Below, piece by piece: positions 34,251 to 46,914 of a stretch of 64,000 nt of DNA. This DNA comes from Corbicula japonica (taxonomy: Eukaryota; Mollusca; Bivalvia; Venerida; Cyrenidae): positions 4,526,001-4,590,000 of the forward strand of contig JAZAYU010000037.1 of the NCBI GenBank assembly GCA_038501625.1, in the 5' to 3' direction. Below the pieces are notes generated by a model, which was not told where the DNA came from, ran no database searches, and saw only the letters and a program-made list of their open reading frames with translations. The position numbers and the translations under genes are program-made. Numbering within the stretch: the first letter of the stretch is position 1; every line of letters starts with the position of its first letter.

Positions 34251-37200
34251 TCAGTTAAAAAATGTAGTAACTAGATGGCGTCGTATGGCAACACCATCTT
34301 GTCGTTCAGGCATGGCCACCATTGGTTCTTCCCCCTCATTGATATCGAGATTATCAGAATTAATTATATCTCCACGTTCAATACCAATGTCGTGAAGGGT
34401 TACACTGGCAGTGACATAGATGACTGCTCTAGGAGGCTTAGCTCTTATGGGAACATGAAGAACTTGAAATCTCCGTTTTAAAATTCCAAAAGTTTGTTCA
34501 ATTAGAACTCGGGTGCGACTAAGTGCTCTATTAAATCTTTCCTCGGCTGCAGTCACTGGGTTCAGTAGTGGCGTCATGAGAAAGTATCGGCAAGGATAAC
34601 CTAAATCCCCAAGTAAAAAACCGTTGTGTACACCTGAAAATAAAAACAAAAACCACATAGTTGTAAGCACTATTTGTTAGCAACATCCATGTATTATTTA
34701 AAGAAGCTTTTTGTGAAGCTTTCTTTATATTTTAGGATATTACTGCAGTTATGGACCATTGGTCATGCAGCATGTAGTAGCCATTTCTCTCATTACCATT
34801 GATCAGCATCAACAAAACTTAATATAACATGTCACATTGTGGAACTGAATAGCAGAGAAAATATAAGCAAAGCCGCAAATGATAGATTGTGTCTAGAGTT
34901 AAGGTCCTTTAATTTGTGTTTACATAGTTATGGTCCTTTGTTTTTGCTGTATATTATAAGCTGTAATTCTGCACCATTCCATACATGTGATATCCAGACT
35001 TGAATGTTAAAATTACAGATATTAGACACTTATCCCAGCTGGAATTTTATGGATTTCCTTTCACTCAGTGCTAAAATGTTATATAATTACTGTTTTAAGA
35101 TTCTCTTTAAATTTTATAAATATATCATTTTTGAATTCCAAAACTATTATAATTATTATAATTGCTCTACGTTTTGTCTACAAAAAATTAAAACACAAAC
35201 AGAATTCATTTTACTAAGTATCTGTGAAATTTCCAGTTTTAAGGTTAGATTTCCAGTTTGGAGAAGTGAAATTCCAGCTTTGTTATTCGCAGGTAATCAT
35301 GTGTATGCCATGCTGGTTTTTCAACAATACACTAGGTAGCATTTATTGGATCCAAAAATATCCATAGCCTTATGCTGACTGTTTATGAAAACTATATCAT
35401 TTGCTTGTTCTGTTATTATTGGAAATCAAAGAGCTTGAAACTATGTAATGTTTTTAACCTACTACTATGACTTTTATCACAAAACATAACAGTGTAGATC
35501 CAGATCAGATGGTACATTCTTCCAATCTGATCAGGATCTCCATGGTCCACTTTTTGATTCATTGGTTCATTTCTTATCAAATATTGAACAGTGTTAATTA
35601 AGATCATACAGCACAGAATGATGTGCTGGGTAATTTGGATCTACTCTCTGCACAAGCAATGAAAATTGAGTATAAGGAGTAAAGTGTTAAACTATGTTAT
35701 TTTTTATACCTGATTTAACCAAATGTTAGTGTCTTATTTGAATTAATACCTTGTATCAAAGTATGACAGTAAAAGAAATATCAAAATTAAAGGAATATCT
35801 ATTTCATTTTTTTGTGCTTTGTATATGTTTTCTGGTATGTTTATATTATGAAAGGGACTATTTTTTGCAAGTAATTTAAATATTTATATTTGGAAAAATA
35901 AAACAACAACTTCATTTTAGAATTACAATCAACAGTAGATGTTCTTACATCAGTTTTATCAGTGTAATTTTGCCAATTTACTTTTCAAAGTGTTCAAAAT
36001 ATGGTACAATTACTTAACAAAGTTTATTAGTTTTGTATTAACTGACATTAGATTATCTCATAAAGATTTTTTGTGTCACTGACTGTTTTTGTGCTGACTG
36101 TTTGTTGTTGCACTGACTATAAAGAAAAGTTCATTTCAAACAGAAAACACAGAGTTGTTTTTAGTTTCTAACCAAATTCCTAAATGATGCTCATTTCAGT
36201 CTTATACTTCTGACGAGCTGTGGACTGGTATATCTCAATAACCGACACTTGAATAAAACAGTTATGTTTGTATTGGTCCAGAATGCCAACCTTACTAAAA
36301 CGTGCTATAATTCCGATTGTAATAATCCTTTACCATTTTCAAACTGAGTACACAGGGCAGATTGTCGAAATATCCGGCTGTCGTGGACAGATCCTGGCCA
36401 TGAGGCTTTGAGACTAGTGATTTTGAAACGGGCATCGCAGCACATCTGAAACAACATAACAACAGAAACGTCTTGCAGCCATCAATTACACAAAACGCAA
36501 TCAATCTTGTACTCATTTACCTTAATTCGATGAAAAAACAGTATTCTTGGTTGTCAATAAGAAAATGTTGAAAATACTTAAAATAACTCAAATTTATTGA
36601 AACATCAGTTGGTTTAATTGTTAGATTTGTTTCAACAGAGACTTTAATTGACAGAGGTTTTTAAATATTTCTCTTGATATATAAGCATTTGTGTTACAAT
36701 TTTAATTATGAATTTCTTAAGTCTTAAGTTACAATAATTACCTGCACATTAAGTGAATGGACCCCCTTTCTGTTCACAAAATCTTGTTCGTTATCATGTG
36801 GCTTGCTTATTTTAATAAATGTCCCGTCGACACACCCAAGTACATTTGAAATCCTAAATAATAGAAAAAAGGAAGATCAAATTCAAATTAAAAACAAGTT
36901 AAAAGATTAATTAACTGGCCTTTTTTCTTTGAAATGCCTTGCTGTTACACCCTAGAACCTGAATTACATCCCATCTCATTGACAAATTTATCATTTGTCC
37001 TTGCATGGAGGGGGTCATAATATTAATAGTCATTAATATTAATAATTAATGTGAACATCCACATCATAATACTATGACAGGGGATAAGGGAATTTACCAT
37101 TTTAAATATCCGGTCATTATTCCACGGAGTCAGTTTACAATATTACACAGGCTAATCTAGATCTACACTGTAGCCCCATTCCAAAACATATGACATTGTA

Positions 37201-38800
37201 CCGATACATTGAAGGGTTATAATTTAACTATCATTTAATAGTACACTGCTTATATAACCAAATCAATTTTAATAGCAAAGTGTAGATCCGAATGACACTT
37301 CATATACGTGATCGTTGATCTACATGTACATTGCTCTCACACTATGTTTAAGATCAATAAATGTATTGGGTGGTGAAACCAATTTGTACATAAACAAATT
37401 ATTTACAATCCCTTCTAATTTATACATGTTTACTGAAGCAGACTATATAATATCAATTAATGACTTTCCCTAATTGGTACCCCTTTTATGAATCATTCCG
37501 AAACGGACTATAGTATTACGTCACTTCACCTTGAACGTGTATTAAAGCAGGAGCTTCGAATGTAATAGAATTGTTATTGTCCAACAATATTGAACTGGCA
37601 CTTCATTAATTATCGTAAAGGTCATTGGGAAAAAAACACTGGTATCTTACCAGCGAATATATCGATATATTTGTTCACTTTTGTTAAAACTGGTTATGTG
37701 GATTCTTATAGATCTATTTATATGTAGATCGCAACGTTTACAAAATTTGCAGACTATAGGATCAAATGCATGAGTGCCAGGTCAATATTGTTGAAAAATA
37801 ATAGCCAATTTACAATTGAACACTCCGACTAAATATTTACATAAAAATAAAACGTATATCATTTCTATTTTCAAACTTATAATATGTATTAATTACACGA
37901 ACTTTACAGTTTATGTCCGTTAAACATTTTGTAAACTTAACCTTCAATACACCCTTCTTTAAAATCTATTAATAAGCAATTAGGACAGGTAGGCGGGAAT
38001 TTATATCGGCCATCCAATCACAATGCGCTACGTATTACACAAGCGGAATTTTCCAGTCCAAGTTTTGCTGTTAACAAAATTCAAACTCATTTCGAACAAG
38101 GACCTCATGCTTTGCACATGGAAGTGAAAATGGATTGCATATAAATCGGAAACACTAATTTTTCATAGGATCCAAGTTGTGTTGTTTAAAAGCGGCTGTC
38201 TTCCTTGCATGGTTTTGCAAATGTGTGTGTTAAATAATATTTCACTTTCATGCAAAAGCTTACAGTCAGCACACATCATTCTTTTTTAATGTGATTGATT
38301 TTGGAATAAGAAGGGTGGCACATAAGCGGTAAGTTTGCTTTTATTGTTGTTTTGTGTTGTTGTTTTTTTACCTGCAATCGCTGCAAATTCATTTTAGTCC
38401 GTACTGCTTCTCTTCCCGTTGGGAATTTCACGAATCTTCCGGCCAAGTCCGAAATCATGTCACACACCCTCCTGATACACCTCCCGGCCGTCGATCTGCT
38501 GACTCTGACTGATTCTGACACCAGAAGATGTACAGACCCGGTGGCTAGAAATCTCAGGGCACATAACAGTTGCAGAAGGGGTGGTAGGGGCATGTTTCTT
38601 TGGGTGGGGGAAGACAAATCCGGCAACAGTCCCAGAATAAAATAAATGGTTGCGGGCCTGAACCTATAACGCCGGAAAACCTCGTCTTCCGGCAGGATTT
38701 CTAACGGGTTTTCACGGTCTCGAAAAAGCCTTGGTCTTCTCAAACGCTGAGCTACGGCTCTGCGGTGTTCCCGCCTTAAATTTCGTATAGCGGCCGCCAT
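34251..38800 (-). CDS. Harbinger (HARBI1-type) DDE nuclease, four exons
   Basis: Exons on the minus strand: 38800-38372, 36853-36742, 36445-36334 and 34633-34251. The product, about 345 residues, has the usual length for HARBI1-like transposases. Exon 1 gives an Arg-rich N-terminus and the helix-turn-helix region (RYRFRPATIYFILGLLP, ALRFLATGSVHLLVSESVRV, FPTGRE). Exon 2 has VLGCVDGTFIKI (first catalytic Asp) and NRKGVHSLNVQ. Exon 3 has WPGSVHDSRIF (second Asp). Exon 4 has LLGDLGYPC and RVLIEQTFGILKRRF (catalytic Glu), then an acidic tail. Exons 2-4 join in frame with GT...AG introns. Exon 1 ends in phase 0 but exon 2 needs two more bases. Comparison with the family's FY-AIAGFPNVLG block suggests two single-base deletions at the junction, so the gene is probably broken. 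A missed micro-exon is the alternative. Confidence 0.82.
35455..35692. repeat. Palindromic repeat P, copy 5
   Basis: Arms with CAGTGTAGATCCAGATCAGA and TCTGATCAGGATCTCCATGG are answered by GTGTTAATTAAGATCATACA and TTGGATCTACTCTCTG. Ends resemble TTTACTCC with complement. It lies in the last intron of the nuclease gene. Confidence 0.7.
37140..37330. repeat. Possible remnant of palindromic repeat P
   Basis: GGCTAATCTAGATCTACACTG and, about 120 bases on, AAAGTGTAGATCCGAATGACA, followed by GTTGATCTACATG. The core words of P are present in the right polarity, but most of the arms are gone. Confidence 0.4.
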
Positions 38801-38976
38801 TTTTCTTGTCTGAGAAAGAGGCTGAGAATGATAAAGATCATTCTCAGAATTTCCTACTCAGGCTGAGTAGAATCGGGCACTGACTTCTACTCCAAATTTT
38901 TATAACCTCGATTTTACTGAGAAACTACTCCAGCCTGAGAATCTACTCAGGATTTGAGTATGAGAATGTTCTCAGG

Positions 38977-41900
38977 AAAAAGGAAAGTAAGATATTCCCA
39001 TGAGCTTTGGCTCATAATGTTGAAAATGTATAGACATGTAACAAAAGGTTTCAAGGTATCGCTAAAATTTTGTAAAAATATCAGAAGTCTAGAAAAATGT
39101 ATTTAACGCAAATTAAAAAATCGACATGTTTAGAACATTGACAACATCATTTAAATGATAAGAGAAAAGAAACTTGAAATGTTTGCTTTGCGAAATCTCA
39201 TATAGATTGATACAGCCTGTATTATTGTATGATTGTGTAGTATTGTTTTGTATTTGTACACGAACTAAATCAACAAATCATAAATGAGTCCTTTAATTTA
39301 CTTACTGAACATCCCTTCCGTACACACATGTAGCGGAAATTGTTACAACAAACCGGCGAGTTTAGCAGATTAAAATCTTTCTTGAAGAAGTTCAGTTCAA
39401 AAGATTCTGTAAAGTATGGCAATGCCTAGACGTATTCTTTAACAAGATTTCCTAGCAAGTCAACATTTGCAAGTGTTGCTCTCATGTCTCTTCGCACAAC
39501 TTTTGTTGAAAGGATACATCACTGTTAATATAATAGGTTAAAATGATTGTTTACATGCATGATAATTGATCTTTTTGTCGTAGCAGCTCACACATTAATG
39601 CATGTAATGACAGTAACATACACATGATGCCTCATTCATCTTAGGACATCTCGATCGCCCCCGAGTTTACTTCAGTTTAAAGTCAAATATTAAATTAAAC
39701 TGGACACCTTCAACAACAGAAAGAAAACATAGCATGTTCAATATAATTCTTTTTGTCTCAATTACATTTTGCATCAATATTTCCAATTTGTTTAAATTAA
39801 TGAATTCAAAAGGAAACAAGTACTTATTAAATTGATGATGAATGCATGAGTGGTCATGCCTTTTCACAAAGACAACATTTTTTATAAGGTCTCAATAGAT
39901 CAACGTTTGGTAAAATAAACACATAATAATAAAAGTGAGATATGCAAAATTATTCACATTAAGTATCTCTCCACTTGGACGAAAAGAAAAGCAATACAAA
40001 TGTAAACTTTAATTAACTTAATGCAAAAGAAGAATTCAGTACCCTATCGCATCGTTTCTGATTTATTTTCTGCGAGTAGTTAATGCCGGAAATGCCCAAA
40101 TACTGCAAATTGTGAGAACAGCATGCATGTTTAGACCAATATTTTCTTGCATACCGGATAAGTATTTCCGCGTAATTTACCGGGGAAAGAAAATCTTATC
40201 TTTTCCCTAGGGAAAAGATAACGTTCGCGTGCTACATAACTGACGTCACGCCTTCAAGTATCTGACGTAATGTACTAAAGTTTCTGACGTCATTTACAAA
40301 ATAAGGTTTGCGTTAAGCGTCAATATTTTAGCGTAAGGAAACAAAATTAAGTTTGTATACATTTACTAAAATGTTAAAAAAGGTAAAAGGTATGCCAGAA
40401 AAAGTATCTTGCATGAGTCATTCTGTAAAGATAGAAAATCTGTCACCACGGGTGAACTGTTTTGGCGGGAACTCGACAGAGCCTCGTTCCCGCAAAACAG
40501 TTCCCCCTCGGTGACAGATTTTTCTATCTTCACCTCACACTCATGCAAGATACTTATAATCTTTAACGAGGAATCCTTGTTTTCTAAAATGATTATGTAC
40601 TGGTGCCAGCTTAAAATGCTCATAATGATGTTGCCACAGTTGGATACATTTTGTGAAAATGTTTATTTTACACACAGTTCAAATATCCAAGATGTTTAGA
40701 TCAGTTGTAATGCCTAATAATACATAATATTATTCAGCACAGAGAGCGATTCGCTAAGTTCCTGACAAGTCCATAAAGCATACTTATCAAAAGAAATGTC
40801 TGCACAAAGCTCTATGTTCATTACAAACAATAAAGGTTTTAATTTCTCTTGCGAAAAATAATTCAAAGAGAATGATGAGCGCTTGTCTCTTATTAATTTA
40901 CGAGGAAGTGAAGTATACAATTTGGAAAAAAATCATCAAGTAGACAAAGGAGACGTCTGACAATAATTTGATTTAAGCTTCTTCAGCGCGTCACATGAGT
41001 TTGCATAGACCGAAATAGACTTTTGCCAGTGGTTTCAAAACCTTTTTACAATAATTAATGTTCTTTTAATGCTGTCAGACAATAATATTATTATGTTAAG
41101 AACACGGATATTTAAGTTTAATAATTGACAATGGAACTTTGAAAGCAATAGAAGACGAATATTGAAGGCTCGGTTTGATTGAGCCTGTTCATAGGCAGTT
41201 AGCAAAAGGCATATTTCCGCGCAAGCTGCCAAGCCCCGGTTTGCACGCATCTCTATATTAACACAATCTATTATTAATAACGACAATAAACAGTACAAGT
41301 TTGATCCCTCCCAAACGATGGTGTGCATATGGCGGTGATCACGGAACCATCAATCCGGTATTTTCAGGTTTATACCATTCCATATTAGGCGGCGTTGGTC
41401 CCCAGATGAAAGAATGGATTTGCCCTTAACGAGAAAACAATTGGCAAGATATAATTGAATAGAAGTTTTACAGGTGATCTAAGAATATAAATCTGGCATA
41501 TCGCAGACAACGCAAAATGCAAAATTTATAAGGCAATGAGTATATCCTTTGAGGATTGAACAATGTCGAATTGTTTATTTTGCTTATATTTGTTGTTTTG
41601 TTTGGTGTTTCTGCAGCTAAATCAATCGCAATACAACTGAGGCCTCGCTAAGAAATTAGCGAAGATCGATGGAACATGAAAGTCATTTCAAATGATTCTG
41701 GTCAATGTTTTCTTGATAGAACGTGTTTGTGTGTAAGGGCCCCCGATCATAATTCTAGACATTGGAGTCAACATTCAATAAAAAATAATGACCAGAGTGT
41801 CAAAAGCTACCGAGAGAACCTATGTCTTATTTAAGACTGTTCAATCTTATAGCCTTGAACAATATAAAAGGGTTTGTTAACAAGGTGGCGATGCCTTAGA

Positions 41901-42759
41901 CTGTGATTGATATACCAACTATATAGTAATTTTTCTCAAGCTACTTTGCTTATATGATTGAAATGAAATGTTCAGCTATGTGATTTACAATGATTTTTAT
42001 TGAAAACGAATTAATGTTGATCATAGACGTTTTGGCCTCAACAAGTTTCTTTCTAAGCCACGACTTTCTATCTATGGACTATCTATCGAGCAGCTTCAAC
42101 TCTGTGGACGTAAGCCACTACTATAATGTTGGGACTATAAAGTCCAACTGTATGGAGTTCCAACTCCTATAGCCTCTATGAATCTCGATAACAGTGTTCG
42201 ATCTATGCTGCTAGCTGAGCTTCATAAGAGACTACGGCAGCAGTCGAAGGAACCGTACACTGTATATCTGATTCTGCCTTTGTGTTACAACACTATAATT
42301 GTACTACGTACTAAGTATCCTCTCTGAGGAGCAAGCTCACGGAGAGAACGCGGAAACCTTTCAGTAGCACAAAAATTGTCCTCGCTAACTATCTTTAGCC
42401 AGCCAGTGTTGTATTAACACAACTTCTTGGTTGCGTTTACACAACTTCTTGTTCCAAAAGTTGAAACCGGCCCCTTAATATTTACCTTATATTTGACGAT
42501 ACAATGGTTACAAGCTACCATACAAATTCGCATAATTTTTCCTAAGACCAAAACGTCTTTAAATCACAAAATTCACTAAATATTATAACTTTCACAAAAT
42601 GACATTATCTACGTCAAGCAAAATTGTCAGTGCATCAATCTGTTTAACTAAAACAACTTCAATTTAATTGATACAATTATTATACATGAATTTATGATTT
42701 CACATATATATTTATATATGTATATATAATAAAACAGACAATTAAAATCATTCCTGACA
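38977..42759 (-). repeat. 5' LTR of the Gypsy element (3.8 kb)
   Basis: Direct repeat partner of 17614-21437, same length class and orientation. It contains the same internal R1 copy, hairpin (40402-40552) and 26 bp palindrome (40196-40221). Its left side stops exactly where the Harbinger end stops (38976), so a few terminal bases of the LTR, the primer-binding site and the gag start appear to have been lost there. It has no coding capacity. Outside its right end comes unrelated sequence starting CAGAGTTGCACG. Confidence 0.7.
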
Positions 42760-44790
42760 CAGAGTTGCACGTTAACATACCATTTCGTCCGATGCCTTTA
42801 GGTAGGGATAATTATGTTGTAAGTCTATCTTAGATGGGTTACAGTTTGGGTCTGGGTAAAGAGAGGAGCGTTATTCCATGAGGGACAAAATTCGGTAAGT
42901 GTCATTTTTTTTCAACGTGCGTGGGAGGCATAATATTAAGACCCTCGATTTTAATATCTTTACAGAGGAGTCACTTTTCTCTATAAATTCATTACCGGGT
43001 AGGGATCATTTTTTATGACCGTGTGGGGGTGCAGTTTATAGTGTTACTGGGAATTCAATTGTAATAGTACAATGACCACTGACATATAGAAAGATCAGAC
43101 TACCTTAAGACATGGAGACACAAACATCTATCTTTCAAAAATTTGAAAACGATAAATATTATAAGCTTGTAAAGTGATAACCTTTATCTGTTAATGGAGC
43201 TATCCAAGAAAACCCTAGGTAGAATTTACTTTATTATTAAATAGAACATTTAGTAAACGGTGTAATCAAGGCACTAACAATACATAGTGAAAGAGAAATC
43301 CCCACGATTGAAATAATAATAAAATGGAATAAAATAATTTTATATGTTGCATTAGCATTCGATCAGAAAGGTCTCTTTTCTCCCATAACATTAAAGTCAC
43401 GGGAAAGTTTATATTGCACAAATATTGGTCAATAAAACTCAACCTTGCAAAATTATAGGCAATATAATGAATCAAGACAAGTGACTAAATGCCACATTTT
43501 TTACTGTTTTTTTACCGTTCATTGTATAGAATACAAACTTCCCATGCTTCTTCACGATATTACAACTATCAATATTTCTACAATGTCACTTTTGTAACAT
43601 CTCTGCCCAGAGAGCATGTATAAGTGCAATGAGAGTAATAACTGTACAATTCGTAAGACATAGTAACCTTTCGGAGCAAATAATAATGAACCATTAAAAT
43701 TCAGACGTTGATGCATGGCAGTATCTAAAACATTAAATGTCATAAACAAACGTAGACAGAAAAAACAGTGCAAACTTCTACGCACGTTATATTAAAGACA
43801 ATTCAAATTGAGCTCTTAGAAGTATGTCTGCATTTAAAGACATGTCATTGTCTGAACAGCTGCAGAATAAAACTGACCGATTCGATACAGTTATTTTCGA
43901 AACCAGTCTACGTCACATTCTCGAAGCACAGAAATATTCATGACTGTTAAAGGACATCTCGATTATGTTTTCTTACCCTCGCGCGGCGGGAGTGTTGCGA
44001 ATAATTACAAAAACTGTCATAAATATGAGTGCCTAACCTAATAATTATAGTGCATGGTATTAGTATTCACCTCACGTGTTGATTTTTAAAGCGCCTAGTA
44101 GTAACGGTTCACCACTTGTGTCCCAATTTTCCAGATATGTGCAAATACCACAAATTAAAATAAGGATAAGATATGGCATCACTGAACAATTTTTAAAATC
44201 CAAAAAGGATAGTTTTCGTTTCTATTCGGTACAAAGTTAAAACACTGATTGGTTCTGTTTATTTGTTTGTCAGGCAGTTTATTCCTCAGTGCCAAAGAGA
44301 CAAGGACATATGAAGGTAAAATTTTGTCTCACAACTCTGCTTGCAAACATAGATCTGGTGTGTGATAAAACCCATCATCAGTGAATTGTATAATTGAATT
44401 TTCAACTTTGGGTCAGTGATGCATTTTTCTGATAAAAGTTTACTTCTTGTTGTTTCTGTTGCTTTTGACTTCCGTACTCTCTATTTCTTGTTAGTAATTA
44501 TTTGCTTTTCATCTAAGAAACAATCCTTAGATAGACCACATAGATTTACCTGTATAGAGTATATCTTGGATTCAGTTGGCTTACAGGCGTTTGCGGGATA
44601 GAGAAGACATTCTTTGAGATAACTGATGACTTGAAAGTAATTATCCCATAAAAGTCCAAAAAGCTGATCTCAAGTAACAACGTGACAAATGGGCTGCAAA
44701 CGCTGAACGGGCTTTCACACATTGCATCTAGTTAATCTAGAAGCTATACAAGTCCTTTAAAATTTATGTCAGTCTGAATTATATATTACA
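42760..44790. other. Non-coding stretch, no recognised feature
   Basis: AT-rich sequence flanking the Gypsy element. Short minus frames at 43266-43475 and 43552-43785 have no recognisable motif. I see nothing else. Confidence 0.4.
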
Positions 44791-44799
44791 CTCTTTGCT

Positions 44800-45705
44800 A
44801 AGGCCCAAAACAGCTAACATCTAACGGTTGCAAAATATGACTGGTATGTGGTAGAAGCACATAATGAACACCTTTGTTATCTTTTGCCCTCGTAATAGTA
44901 ATGTTCACATGAGACCTTTCTATTAAAAATGGGCAATACTGGCTAATTTGCACTTGGTCGCTGTATGTACCGGAGGAAGTGTTCAATGAGCTACTTTAGA
45001 TTGAAATACTTAAGAATTAGACCGGCTAGTGTGTGTATGGGTTCTCGATTGTCTAGGGTTCGTATCTTAAAGCAGTTCTAGAATCATTCAGCGACCATTG
45101 AAGAAATATGGATCAGGAAAGATGTGGGTCCCTACATTTACACAGCCTACGATTGCTGTTATAACATATATATTTCAGGCAACATCCCGGTACTTGATCT
45201 GCCCCTGCAATTACTTTAAGGGGTCCGTGTTCTGTCAGGATACGCTTTTCACCAAGTTATAAAATCAGTCCAGGCTTGTCATGAAGACATTCTCCAGTCA
45301 AGACAGTATGGAAGTTAGCAAATTTATCAGTTCTAATGATGCTGGAACTCATTCTTCTGCAAGACCCTTAGGTGGCACAGTTATTAGTTCTGTTCACCTT
45401 GATTTAAAACCACTATACCAGTTTTTTCTGATAATGTCATTTTTGTCACAACTTTAGGGCCGTTATATACAGCCATATCCAAGTGATGCCATCGATTTCA
45501 GACGTTTATTAAAAGACCGCTTCATCTTGGGTAGGAGAGTCTGTCGTTAGGACTTAATAATCACAATATCCACTTTGTCCTACACCGTGTTTCTCATTGT
45601 TTGCATAGGAAAAAATGCCCTTTTGACATTTTGACGTCTTTGACAGCTAGGTAATCATTCTTTGATAGCTGTAGGTGAGTAACACCTATGCTTGGTAGTG
45701 ACTTA
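44800..45705 (-). pseudogene. Pogo-type transposase, heavily decayed
   Basis: Short peptides in the order of a pogo transposase can be read on the minus strand. First is YSPTAIKE...YLAVKD (helix-turn-helix, about 45690-45640). Then comes KSMASLGYGC (about 45490), LHDKPGLI...LGEKR...TEHGPLKVIAG (first Asp region, now Gly, about 45290-45190), a PDPYFF relic near 45100, and LLPHTSHILQPLDVSCFGP (third Asp block, about 44860-44798). Many stops and frameshifts separate them. This copy retains the LQPLD region that the copy at 9.5 kb has lost. It is an old dead insertion. Confidence 0.65.
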
Positions 45706-46689
45706 TACAGGATAACCATTTAAACAAACAAAATCATGAATAAGCCATACATTTTTCATATTTAAAAATAATTAAGACAAACATTTTATTAATTGCCGTA
45801 GAGCCAACTGATACGCATGCATGATTTTTGAGGACACGGTATTCCTCAAGTTGGTCAAAATAATCTTAGAATCATAGAAATAATACTTCGTTGAAACTCG
45901 ATGATAGTTACCGGCATCAGTCTTATCATTATTTTGCACAAACTAATTATTAGTGCAGGCCTTAAATCATCTTAATAGATAGTTTTATTATGTGTGAACG
46001 AGGGCCGGCAATACAAGAGGCCGTGTCTTTGACAAGATCGAGAGTATATAACGTCTATTCGCATTGCATTGTTCGTAAAAAGTTCGGTAAAATACTGCAA
46101 CACTTATTTGCTGAAATGACCGAAAGAAAAAAACTGTTGGGCTCAACACATATGGCTTAATGTCATCCAGACAATGAGATTTATACTCATTTCCTTAATT
46201 TGGCTTTGCTAAAATCCTTTTTTGAAAGCTGAAATGGTAGATTCATTACTGTGAATATTTATCGACTTGGTGAACAGATATTAATTTCTAAATTGGTATG
46301 CACACAACAAATGTAATGCTTGAAATGATTCCAATAATAAATCAACTGAGAAAATAACGGACAGTTGTTAAGGTTTATACATTTAACTTGAGACTAGAAT
46401 GGCGTCTTTGTGTCAATTGATCGACAATATTGTGCAGTAAGAAAGAAAGCGACCAAGTAAAGTCTCGACCAGTCTTCAAATTACGATTGCAATAATAACA
46501 TGCAGTGCAATTACACAAAACCTTAATTCGAGCACTACAGCATAATGTTATGTTTACGATAACCTTGGTTGTAAGTACCTTAACTATTACGAATTTCCTT
46601 CCAAATATAATTAAACTTGCAAAAGCCATCAAACAAAAACAGTATACATATTAGGAATTTCCACAACGAAAAGAAAACAGCCTCTTCAA

Positions 46690-46785
46690 CAATGAGAACC
46701 ATAAGGGTTACCGTCTTGGAATTGTTAGTGGTAAAATAATTTGCCACCAGGGGTTTAAACCAGTTTCTAGAGAAGACATACATAG
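46690..46785 (+). repeat. Left end of the GAACC inverted-repeat family
   Basis: GAGAACCATAAGGGTTACCG, then CTTGGAA, TTTGCCACCAGGGGTTTAAA and CCAGTTTCTAG match the left arm of the element at 16910-17530. An AAAACAGCCTC block lies just upstream, as in the other copies. There is no matching right end nearby. Confidence 0.6.
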
Positions 46786-46914
46786 ACACATTAAATACAT
46801 AAAGTCGAATAATTACCTAAGAAAAACAACTTTTTTTGATTTTGGGAAATCCGAATTGGCTTCCGTTAAGGGGGAGTGGCCATTTGCATGTGATGAGATA
46901 TTTCTAAGCGCTAA

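Larger units (their letters stand above)
25799..38976. mobile_element. PIF/Harbinger transposon, ~13.2 kb
   Basis: The terminal regions are inverted relatives. At the left, GAGAATCTACTCATACTCAA, CCTGGAGTAGG and GGTTATAAAA (25805-25871) match, in order, the reverse complement of the right end: GAGAACATTCTCATACTCAA, GCTGGAGTAG, GGTTATAAAA (38976-38898). Between them lie the two genes every autonomous Harbinger has: a Myb/SANT DNA-binding protein on plus and a HARBI1-type nuclease on minus, convergent. The exact left edge is uncertain (about 25770-25800), because a second GGTTATAAAAC precedes the matching part. No three-base target duplication could be settled. The size is large because of long introns packed with smaller repeats. 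Confidence 0.75.
17614..42759 (-). mobile_element. Gmr1-like Ty3/Gypsy retrotransposon with nested Harbinger
   Basis: A minus-strand LTR element. In transcription order it has a 5' LTR (38977-42759), then an inserted Harbinger transposon (about 25.8-38.98 kb), then gag-pol (25798-21502), then a polypurine tract, then a 3' LTR (17614-21437). The leader, primer-binding site and the first codons of gag are not visible. They are either deleted or replaced at the Harbinger junctions. Both LTRs start TGTCAGGAATG on the minus strand. I could not find a convincing target-site duplication; the base pairs outside the 5' LTR are CAGAG and do not recur just outside the 3' LTR. Confidence 0.7.

Noticed and set aside
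36295..36516. Stand-alone 73-residue protein
   Set aside because: The frame is wrong; the true coding content is nuclease exon 3 (36334-36445) in another frame.
17614..42759. Segmental duplication or assembly duplication as explanation for the 3.8 kb repeats
   Set aside because: Possible, but the repeat edge coincides with a TGT start and a purine tract next to a Gypsy gag-pol in the right orientation, which an arbitrary duplication would not produce.
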